Assembly: GCA_963693305.1 (NCBI GenBank) | Contig: OY855913.1 | Location: 1,526,001-1,590,000 of the forward strand | Direction of reading: 5' to 3' | DNA length: 64,000 bases | Source of the DNA: Meandrina meandrites | Lineage: Eukaryota; Cnidaria; Anthozoa; Scleractinia; Meandrinidae | Program-made: the position numbers and the translations under genes | The notes under the pieces: generated by a model | Database searches by the model: none | Told to the model about the DNA's origin: nothing | The model's input: only the letters and a program-made list of their open reading frames with translations | Part shown: positions 44,501-56,500 of the stretch, in pieces | How the letters are laid out: the number at the start of each line of letters is the position of its first letter | Position numbering within the stretch: position 1 is the stretch's first letter

Positions 44501-47500
44501 ATCACTAACTGCAGTTCTTTGACTGTGTTTCTGAGGGTAAAGCAACTGTCTGTCTAATAATAAGATTTTATGCAAATCACATTCATACTGTATTACAGTA
44601 TTTCTTGATTTTTATTGTTTGATTTAGTGAAGTTTTCTTATTTCTTTTTTTCAGGTGTCAGGTGTCATTGAAAAAGACACTGTTTCTTTATATTATTTAC
44701 AGTTGAAAATAACACAGCATTCCATTATAATCCTTGATAAGGCTGCTACAAACTTTTCTTGCAAGATTTTAATTTGAAATCAAATAAACTCTGGGTAAGT
44801 TTTTTTCTTGACAAGCTTTGAGTATGTATAAGAAGTTCTAAACAGTTGTGTACAATTTTGATAGGACATTTATAGACATGGGTAGCGCAACTTTGTAAGT
44901 GTGGGACAAAAATAAGATACGACTCTCTTGCGAAAGGAGAATCTCATCCCACGTGAGGAGACTGCCGCTGGAGAAGAATGTCACCAAAACACCTCTCGAT
45001 TTGAAAGAAATCGCAAATAATGAGGATGAACCTATCATAACCGGCTGTCATTTTTTATGTTAAAAAATAACAACAATAAACTTGATTATGTTATAAAATG
45101 CGTATGTTGTTGCTGTTTAAACTTAAATGAACTGCGACATCCTTCCCCTTTCGATGGGTCTGTTGATTTCATGGGTTCGAGTTAGAAATTTCGAGTTCGA
45201 GTTAGAATTTCAAGTTAAAATATTGAGTTGCTTGCGGTTAGCTCCACTCTGCTTTGCTTGTGGTTAGTTCCATTCCTATTCAGTTGCTTCGGTTAGCTTT
45301 CATTTGTTGATAAGGGCTACACTATGCATGCAGGACCAACTGCGAAAATGTCACGCCATGTTGTGGGCTTTTCGATTTCGATTTCGTTTTCTTTCTTTCT
45401 TTTTCTTTTTTTCGTCTTCCATCACGAAATCAGTAACTTTTCAGGCCCTTCCTTTTAACTAGAACTCGAAATTTTCACTCAAAATCGAAATTCTCATTCG
45501 AACTCGAACTCGAAACCTCTAACTCGAACTCGAAATTTCTAACTCGAAGTCATAAATTTAATACACTCCCTTTCCATGACTCGTTCCTAAGGTTCTTTCG
45601 TAAGGATTGTTTTGGTATAAAGCGAGAGGAAGTGACGTATATATTTTCTCAAAAAACAATCAATTTCAATGGCCGTGGTTGACTAAGTTCCAAGTGGTTT
45701 TTCTTTACGTTCAAACGCCCGTGGTTAACCAAGGTCTATTTTACCTCGTTTTTAACCACGCAATTTACAATGCAACTGGAGTTGGCTTGAAATTTGTTAA
45801 CCCAACCATCCTTCCATGAAACAAGTTAGTAATATATAGCTGCATTTACTGTTGTCACTCACCCAGCCGAATTGGCAAGAGCAGAGCAATCTTGTAAAAA
45901 GGAAGTACCGTTTGGCTGAGTCAATACGTTTGCCGTCATCTTTCCTTTTTTGTACTTGACACCACGGATCTTACAGTGCAGTTGGAAGAGTTTTCAGTAG
46001 AAAGATGCGTAAATATCAACCATGCCATCACACAACTAAGTGAAAAATCTGCACATCCATTCTTCCGAAAGGCCATCTTGCCAGAAGGTATTATTTTTTG
46101 CTTCATCTATCTCATTGAGTTGACAGGTTGCCGTCATCTTCCCTTTTCTATAGAACTGAAAAGATATTTCTTTTCGTTAAAAGACGGTTAGCTGACAAAG
46201 ACATGGTTGAGTATAATTTTCGTCAAATGAAACAATCCGCATAACTGATTTTTGAGAGTGTTTGTTAGATATAAAGAACGTGGTTAAGAAAGTGCCATTT
46301 TTAGCCCACTGCGACCATTTGAGAAGTTTTCAACTCTTGTTGTGTAACTGTTGACCCGGTTTTGATCTACTGACAACGAACTCTGCTGAAGGTTTTGAAA
46401 GCTATTCACGGCGAGGATGACTGGTGAGCGTTTGACGAGAGTATAAAAGGAAAATATAGTACTGTCTTTACCGTGAAAGCTGACTTCATAACACGGACAA
46501 GAGCATGTATAAAAAAGCAGAAGAGTTTTTATTTCTTCGTGGGCTGAATATTGCTTTGAGTTGTAGACCGAACATTGTCGCCAAAATAAATATATAAACA
46601 AGATTTTAAATATCACCATAAATACAGCGTAGGAAGGTGGCTAAAAATATCGGCGCAGTTGACTTTTTCTTACGCCGTTTACCCACTAATCTAAAAAGAC
46701 ATTCGGCCATAAAAATTAAAACTCTGTTTTGCTATCAAGCGAGATGAAGTGACGTATATATTTTCTCAAAAAACAATCAATTTGTAGATTGTGGAAAAGT
46801 TCCTTTCGACAAACGAAACTAAATGAGTCGCCCTAGATATTTTTAAAAGGGCAGCAGGATCACAGCGATGTCGACTTCGCCTAATCTAATAACCTTTTAC
46901 CGGACCAAAGAAAAAAACCTCCTCTGGCCTTCGAGTCTTCATAGACTTGACATATCTTGCCGACATCTTCACTTTAGCGCAGAAATGGCAAGGAGTTTGT
47001 TTCAATGGCCGTGGTTAACGAAGTTCTAAGTGTTTTTTCTTTACGTTCAAACGCCCATGGTTAACCAAGGTCTATTTTACCCCGTTTTTAACCACGCAAT
47101 TTACATTGCAACTGAAGTTGGCTTGAAATGTGTTAACCCAACCATCCTTCCATGAGTCAAGTTAGTAATATATAGCTGCATCTACTGTTGTCACTCACCC
47201 GGCCGAATTGGCAAGAGCAGAGCAATCTTGTAAAAAGAAAGTACCGTTTGGCTGAGTCATTACGTTTGCCGTCATCTTTCCTTTTTTGTACTTGACACCA
47301 TCACGGATCTTTCAGTGCAGTTGGAAGAGTTTTAGAAAGATGCGTAAATATCAACCATGCTATCTCACAACTCAGTGAAAATCTACACATCCATTCTTCC
47401 GAAAAGCCATCTTGACAGAAGATATTACTTTTTGGTTCATCTATCTCATTGAGTTGACAGGTTGCCGTCATCTTCCCTTTTCTATAGAACTGAAAAGATA

Positions 47501-50500
47501 TTTCTTTTCGTTAAAAGACGGTTAGCTGACATAGACATGATTGAGTATAATTTTCGTCAAATGAAACAAAACGTTGAACTGATTTTTGAGAGCGTTTGTT
47601 AGATATAAAAAACGTGGTTAAGAAAGTGCCATTTTTAGCTTTCTGCGACCATTTGAGAAGTTTTCAACTCTTGAGAAGTTTTCAACTCTTACATTGGTGA
47701 AACTGGCAGAGCATTTAACACGCGAAGAAAAGAACATTTAAGAAATGTAAAAACAGCGGCTAAAGGCTCCAGAATTGCGAACCATGCATGGTCCCATGAC
47801 CATTCCATTGACTTTAATAACGCCTCCGTAATCGACAAAGGCAGCTTCCGAACAAGAAAAACACTAGAATCGTGGCATTCCATGGTCACTCCAAATGCTG
47901 ATAACAATTCCTGCCCACTCCCTGGGCAATACAACATTCTTTTTACACACATTCATAATTAATTTACATAGTCCATTCTTTTTTATTCTTACACATTTAT
48001 ATTCATATTTCGTCATTCTTTTTTACCCGTTGAAGACTGTAGTTCAAACAGTCGAAAGCTCGTACTTTTTAAATATTTTTAGCCAGAGATCGCCTTTAAA
48101 TTTTTAATCTTGTCGTGTAATTGTTGACCCGGTTTTGATCTACTGACAACGAACTCTGCTAAAGGTTTTGAAAGCTATTCACGGCGAGGATTACCGCTGA
48201 GCGTTTGACAAAGAGTATAAAAAGAAAATATAGTACTGTGTTTACCGTGAGGGCTGCCTTCATAACACGGACAAGAGCATGCATAAAAAAGCAGAAGAGT
48301 TTTTATTTCTTCGTGGGCTGAATATTGCTTTGAGTTGTAGACCGAACAATGTCGCCAAAATAAATATATAAACAAGATTTTAAATATCACCATAAATACA
48401 GCGTAGGAAGGTGGCTAAAAATATCGGCAGTTGACTTTTTCTTACGCCGTTTTCTCACTAATCTAAAAAGACATTAGGCCATAAAAATTAAAACTCTGTT
48501 TTGCTATCAAGCGAGATGAAGTGACGTATATATTTTCTCAAAAAAACAATCAATTTGTAGATTGTGGAAAACTCCCTTTCGACAAAAGAAACTAAATAAG
48601 TCGTTCTAGATATTTTTCAAAGGGCAGCAGGATGACAGCGATGTCGACTTCGCCTAATCTAATAACCTTTTACCGGACCAAAGAAAAAACCTCCTCTGGC
48701 CTTCGAGTCTTCAGAGACTTGACATATCTTGCCGACATCTTCACTTTAACGCAGAAATGGCAAGGAGTTTGTTTCAATGGCCGTGGTTAACGAAGTTCTA
48801 AGTGTTTTTTCTTTACGTTCAAACGCCCGTGGTTAACCAAGGTCTGTTTTACCTCGTTTTTAACCACGCAATTTACAATGCAACTGGAGTTGGCTTGAAA
48901 TTTGTTAACCCAACCATCCTTCCATGAGACAAGTTAGTAATATATAGCTGCATCTACTGTTTTCACTCATCCCGTTCGAATTGGCAAGAGCAGAGCAATC
49001 TTGTAAAAAGAAAGTACCGTTTGGCTGAGTCATTACGTTTGCCGTCATCTTTCCTTTTTTGTACTTGACACCATCACGGATCTTTCAGTGCAGTTGGAAG
49101 AGTTTTAGAAAGATGCGTAAATATCAACCATGCCATCACACAAATAAGTGAAAAATCTGCACATCCATTCTTCCGAAAAGCCATCTTGCCAGAAGGTATT
49201 ATTTTTTGGTTCATCTATCTCATTGAGTTAACAGGTTGCCGTCATCTTGCCTTTTCTATAGAACTGAAAAGATATTTCTTTAGCTGACATAGACATGGTT
49301 GAGTATAATTTTCGTCAACTGAAACAAACCGTTGAACTGATTTTTGAGAGCGTTTGTATTATAAAAAACGTGGTTAAGAAAGTGCCATTTTTAGCTTTCT
49401 GCGACCATTTGAGAAGTTTTCAACTCTTGTCGTGTAATTGTTGACCCGGTTTTGATCTACTGACAACGAACTCTGCTAAAGGTTTTGAAAGCTATTCACG
49501 GCGAGGATGACTGGTGAGCGTTTGACCGAGAGTATAAAAAGGAAATATAGTACTGTGTTTACCGTGAGGGCTGCCTTCATAACACGGACAAAAAAAGCAG
49601 AAGAGTTTTTATTTCTTCATGCGCTGAATATTGCTTTGAGTTGTAGAGCGAACAATGTCGCCAAAATAAATATATAAACAAGATTTTAAATATCACCAGA
49701 AATAAAGCGTAGGAAGGTGGCTAAAAATATTGGCAGTTGACTTTTTCTTACGCCATTTTCTCACTAATCTAAAAAGACATTCGGCCATAAAAATTAAAAC
49801 TCTGTTTTGCTATCAAGCGAGATGAAGTGACGTATATATTTTCTCAAAAAACAATCAATTTGTAGATTGTGGAAAAGTTCCTTTCGACAAAAGAAACTAA
49901 ATGAGTCGCCCTAGCTTTTTTTAAAAGGGCAGCAGGATTACAACGATGTCGACTTCGCCTAATCCAATAACCTTTTACCGGACCAAAGAAAAAAACCTCC
50001 TCTGGCCTTCGAGTCTTCATAGACTTGACATATCTTGCCGACATCTTCACTTTAGCGCAGAAATTGCAAGGAGTTTTTTTCAATGGCCGTGGTTAACGAA
50101 GTTCTAAGTGCTTTTTCTTTACGTTCAAACGCCCGTGGTTAACCAAGGTCTATTTTACCCCGTTTTTAACCACGCAATTTACATTGCAACTGAAGTTGGC
50201 TTGAAATGTGTTAACCCAACCATCCTTCCATGAGTCAAGTTAGTAATATATAGCTGCATCTACTGTTGTCACTCACCCGGCCGAATTGGCAAGAGCAGAG
50301 CAATCTTGTAAAAAGAAAGTACCGTTTGGCTGAGTCATTACGTTTGCCGTCATCTTTCCTTTTTTGTACTTGACACCATCACGGATCTTTCAGTGCAGTT
50401 GGAAGAGTTTTAGAAAGATGCGTAAATATCAACCATGCCATCTCACAACTCAGTGAAAAATCTGCACAACCATTCTTCCGCAGAGCCATCTTGTCAGAAG

Positions 50501-53500
50501 GTATTATGTTTTGGTTCATCTATCTCATTGAGTTGACACGTTGCCTTTTCATCTTGCCTTTTCTATAGAACTGAAAAGATATTTCTTTTCGTTAAAAGAT
50601 GGTTAGCTGACATAGACATGGTTGAGTATAATTTTCGTCAACTGAAACAAACCGTTGAACTGATTTTTGAGAGCGTTTGTTAGATATAAAGAACGTGGTT
50701 AAGAAAGTGCCATTCTTAGCCCTCTGCGACCATTTGAGAAGTTTTCAACTCTTGTCGTTTAATTGTTGACCCGGTTTTGATCTACTGACAGCGAACTCTG
50801 CTTAAGGTTTTGAAAGCTATTCACTTGCGAGGATGACTGGTGAGCGTTTGACCGAGAGTATAAAAAAGATGTTAGTATCTATTAATTTGTTTCCCCAAAT
50901 TAGTATTAGATCTAGAAACAACGAACTCGCAATAAAGATTTCAAGAGCTTCTCAGGTCGAAAATAATAGGTGATCGTTAGACCTGGAGTATAATAAAGAA
51001 TGGTACCGTCTTTTGGTTGAGGCAAACGGGCTGCCCTCATTACAGAGACAAGTTCATGTATTTTCATTTCTTCGTGTACTGAATATTTCTTTGAGTTGCC
51101 ACAGATTTAATATTACCGCCAAAATGTATACATAGTCTACGTGGACCTAGCGAACTTCCCGGCTTAAAAACACACATGGCTAAAGGCCGTTGTTTATGAA
51201 TTCCGTTTTACAGTGTTTTTAACCACGTATCATTAACTGCAACAGGAGGTGCTTCAGATATAATTTTACCCGCCTATCATCGCATTTGACAAAATCAATT
51301 CAAATTAAATCAAATCGAATCAAGAAATCAGTCATTATTAACGTAATTATATTAATCAACACTTGTATATTCCTTTGGAAATTATAAAACAACATTTTAA
51401 GAAAAAATTACTTTTTCGAATTTAATCGATTAAGATATTCTTTAAATAATCCGCAAAGAGATTTTGATTTTACAATTTGAGACAGACAAGCAATTTCAAA
51501 GTTTCATTCAAATCCATTCCCAGGTAAATGAATGGTTTCATTTCACTCTGCATGGTCGTTGGGTGCCAGTTGAAGTGCCATTTTAACCACGCTCAAATTG
51601 CCGCTGTTTTGGCTTAAAAAAGCTACACAAACGAATAGCAGCTAAGATCTTTTGATAAAAGCAGTAAATAACACAAAATGAAAACTATAGAGTCCCAATT
51701 GATTGATATAAAAATATATTATTTCGTGGTCAAAACAGACACGTTTTTAGACCTCTTTATTCTTTTAACCGTGGTTATGTACCCTGAAATGACTTGTTTT
51801 ATATCTGCTCATTCTGGTGAATTTTCAAGGTTTAAAAAGGAATAAATGGTGAGAATGAAACGCATATTAGTTTCTCAGTTTATCTGCCAAGTTTTTCGAG
51901 ATTATGATGGGTGGAAAGTTTTGCTCCACGATGAAATGTCGGTGAAGGTGGGAACACAAAATGGTCATTGTTACTAATCTCGACAAGCAATGATTTTGTT
52001 TTGAAGTGATGCTCAATTTTATTTTGTTGTGTTTGAGGTTAGAATTCACAGACATTGACAGAAATTCGAAGCTATAAAATTGGTGTTCATTTCCATGTTT
52101 GGCTGTTTTTATTTTTATAAAATTGACAAGTTTTTCGACTCGTGTCAACATGTGTAGCGCGCTTCTTTCGAGGCATGGATTAAAGAAAGAGGTACTGTAT
52201 ATTCAACCTGGAAGTGCAGCACACTTGTTTCGACTCATGGACTTCACAACGGTTCAACCGACAAGGTTTTTTCACAATGTGAAAAATATCACATCCTAGA
52301 AAAAATTCACATGCATGGCAAAAAATGTTTCACATGTGTGAAAGAGAATTCACATGCACTGAAAATAATTCAAATGCATGACCAAATTGTTTCACATGTG
52401 TGAAAGAGAATTCACATGCACTGAAAATAATTCAAATGCATGCCCAAATTGTTTCACATGTGTGAAAAAAATTTCACATCCATCCCATGGATTTCACATG
52501 TGTGAAAAAAATTTACATGCACAACAAAAAAATTTCACATGCCTTATAATAATTTCACATGCATGTGAACCTCTAGAATTGTGCACATGTGAAATTTTTC
52601 ACATTTGTTTCACATGGTTGCTTCTTTTCACACACTTTTCACATGCTCTTCACATGATTTTCACACACATACCCCTGGTAGTGCCATTAGGCGACCCATT
52701 AACACCATGCCTGCTCAGGGGGGGGGGGGGGGGGGGGGGAGAAATAGCCTGGGGATAATGATGTTACCATCCGATCATCTTTTTATCATCTTAAGAGCAT
52801 ATTCATAGAAGTTATGTATTAAGAAATATGCTGTAATCAGTATGATGACTAAATATAATGTTACCATTTCTTTTTCTTTTTATCTGCCCAGCTGTGATGG
52901 AAGTATCAGTCAAGTTCAAGAGAGGCCATTCTCCCTTCCCTCCCTCCCCCAGGCCAACAAAAGCTAACAACATTTGTTACTGTCAGGAAAATTATTTTTA
53001 ATAATTTTTACTGTCATGAGAAATTAGTGTTAATCGCTTTTCTGGATTGTTATTTATAGGAAAGAGGTTGCTAAACATGTTCAAAGTAAAACAGAAGAAG
53101 GCAAGTGAAAAATGTATTATTTGTTCTTCAACTTGCTTCTGAAAGTCTTCATAGTAGCCTAAGTACTGCTTCTATTATACTTAACAATATCATAAGACTA
53201 CGAGTCCAAGTTTTCTGAGCAAAGAGCCATCAATGCGCACTGCCATTTAATAAAAAACGCATCCAAGTGCATTGTTGAGTTATATAAGCAGGCGAGAATT
53301 TTTAAGAACATGAGAGAAGTGCATAGAGAAGCATGAGGTGCAGCCAAGTGCTTCTCACACTTCTTGAGTGTTCTTAAAAATTTCCAAGTGCTCATTTAAC
53401 TCGACAATGCACGAGGATGAAGTTTTTTACTTCTTTATAAAATGCTAGGGAAATAGCACGCACTCAAACTCGTGACATAAGCAGCATGCATAATTTATAA

Positions 53501-56500
53501 CTTTATAAAGCATACCCATGAGTTAGACCGCGTACTTTATGAAACTTTAATGAACTCAAACTGACCAATCACATTGTGCACAATTACTCGAACATTTTAT
53601 AATGTATTTTGAACCAAAAATCAAACATCATGATCATGTTCTATGCGACTTCCCCCAATAGAGTAAGTGTAGAAAAGACCCAAAGATTGATTCTCAGGGG
53701 GTCGGTGTGATGCCAGCTATCTTGGATGGGGTTCTCAGGGAGGCCTAAGGTGGCAAGAGGTAGTGGGTTGTCCGAGTGCATTGTAAACATGCCTTATTGA
53801 CTTCCCCGTTGGGCAAGTCAGGAGGAACCAATCACATTCACAGTTTTCCAATGAACCATACTCAGTGTCTGCCTATAAAAAATAGTTAGCTGTCACAATG
53901 TTATGTAATTTGTAGACTAGGAAAAATCATTTTGGGACAGGTGGATATTGTTTCATATTGATATTCAGCTCTCCATGCAGTGATTAACATACTATTAATT
54001 ATTGTTAATTTTATCCCACAGAATGTGCGGAGCATTACATGAGGTGTTATATTGATGAGCCCTGTGAAGCTCTCCAGATTGCAGGTATGACTGTGACTCA
54101 TTCTAAACAGAAATGATAATGGTATGTCTGCCAATAAAATACTACAGGGGCTGCTTAAACTAAATGGAAAAACTAAAGTTTAAGCTTGTAAAACTGTTGT
54201 CAATTTCCACTGGCTTGGTTAAATGCAACAGCCCTAAAATGAGAAATTATGGAAGCTGGCAAGACATAATAATTATTCTACTTTTGGTTCAATCAGGAAG
54301 TACAGGGATATTTGAGGCATGAGCTGAATTCATGTTGGCTTGATAACATGCTCAAGCCAGCGTTTATAATTTTACAAAAAATAATACAGGAATGCAGAGA
54401 GGTTTTGCTGCTTCAAGGATATTCGATGGTACTGGGGCAAACTCAATGTTGTCTGCAGAAAATTTTTATGGTAAGACAGGACCCCTAAGATAACAGTACT
54501 TTCAAGTACTGATGTGTTAATCCTGTTAAAATATTCGTTTATAGATGAATTCAAAACATGCATCTGAAGCACTTTTGAAGTACCATTAGCATATTTGGCA
54601 AAACGAATTGCTTAATAAAAGATATATAATTATGTTGCAATTAAAGGGTAGCTCAGGCACTGGCTTTTACAGAGACTTGATGCTTATCCACCATCTTACA
54701 GGCTACCTACTCCGGCAACAGCTGTGAATTGCATTGTCATGAAGACCATCTCTTCCTAACCCCAGTCTTGTTGATTTAATTTTCTTTGCTTTTTTCTTCA
54801 GAACTGAAGCCAGTTGCTACCTGTATACCGTCACCATCCACTGCTGGCATTCCATTTAAAGGTGTTGTGCAGGCTATCTTTTGCATGATGTGTTTGATTT
54901 ATACTGATCATCATAATAATTGTAGTATTATTTGTGAAAACATGTGGTTCAAATGCCATAGCACATTAATGTTTAAAAGATTCCATGAATGTTTTTAATG
55001 TTTTGTTTTCGTGGATGAGTGCCGGATCGGGAAAGACAATCCCTTGACTTGTGGCTTGGAAAGAGTAAAACATCCCTATTACTCAATGATGATGATGATG
55101 ATAATAATAATAATATAATAATAACAATAATAATATTGCTGTCATTCACAGCAATGGATGACCCACCACGCCCTCCAGTGGATTCGGCAAGAAGCTTGGA
55201 GATGTCAGGTTACATGCCGTGTAGGGGAGATTTTGATGTGGTAAGAAACAAAGAAATAATAAGAAGAAATAATGCTGGTGTAATAGCCTTTTGGTAGCCT
55301 GAATTGGTTTTTCCTAAGTTAACTTTCTTTTTCCTTGGATGACACAGTCATTCCATGAGGTTTAGCAGGTGACCTCAAATTCACTCCTTCCTTTGATTCC
55401 TGTTAAGCAGTTAATTTATGTACTAAATCTGGATTAGTCCATTTCCAGTGCCATGAGCTGGCTTGCAGAAGCCTTTGATTTACGTTATCTTTTGTTTATG
55501 TCTGCAGGAATATGACAACTATGCAGAGGTTGATATAAAAGACATTGAATTTAATTCTTCTGATTCAGACATTCTTCAAGGTGCATACATGACAACATGC
55601 AATATCCAATCATGCACCACTCTTAAAGTTTTGCAAGTTGTTAATCATTTGTCATTTAAGGACAAATAAAGTAATAACAATTATTTACCAAAATAATAGT
55701 AATTTTTAACAATATAAGACTATGAGCTGGAGTTTTCTATGAGCAAATAGTGAATGAAGTGCAGCTTAGTTGACTATCACTCATAGAAAAGAAGGGCCAG
55801 TGGGATTGCACTCGAAAACCTACAATTTTATGTACTTTTAAGCCAAAAATCAAGAAACATTCTCTCTTCAAAGAGAGACATATGTTACAGGTCAAATTTA
55901 AATTCAGGTTATTTTTTTCAACCTAGGTAAAATTTAGGGTTATTATTAGGGTTAGGGTTTGGATTGGAGTCATATATTTTTAAAAAATGGTGGTTCACTG
56001 ATCATTTCCTATGTGGCAAAGTGGATAAGGGGTTGGACAGGAGCTCGGACAAGATACTTTACTCTCATAGTGCCTCTTGCCACCTAGGTGTATAAAATGG
56101 ATATTGGCAAATTAAGTGCTGGAGGGGGGAGGGCAACTCTGGAATGGACCATCATTCATTCCAGGGGAGAGTAGAAATACTCCTAGTCACTTTGTGCTAT
56201 GGTAACAGGGATAAGCTCTGGCATGATGGGCCACTTGGAGGCTGGACTGCAGAATATTAACCTTTTTTATTATGTTGGTAACCTAACTCAAATTTTATTA
56301 AGTCCAGTTTTTTTTTCACTGCAGAACTTAAAATTGCTGCTGTTGAAATCTTTCTGTCAAGGTTACGGCAGAGATTCTATAGAAAACAGTAAGTATAATT
56401 GGTTATGATACTTGTACGTTCCTGACCACCAGACTTTGTTTAAACTAAATGTGGGATTGATAAGTACTCAAAGTAATTGTGATGTAGCTGATCTGACAGG

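Noticed and set aside
46284..46619. 111-aa minus-strand frame in the tandem array
   Set aside because: A version survives in one other unit (48175-48393) but not in the unit near 49500, and it has no recognisable domain.
52378..52758. 126-aa plus-strand frame with repeated CxxC/H-like words (HMCER, FTCVKK)
   Set aside because: It is the TTTCACATG minisatellite read in one frame; the Cys/His spacing comes from the DNA repeat, not from a zinc finger.
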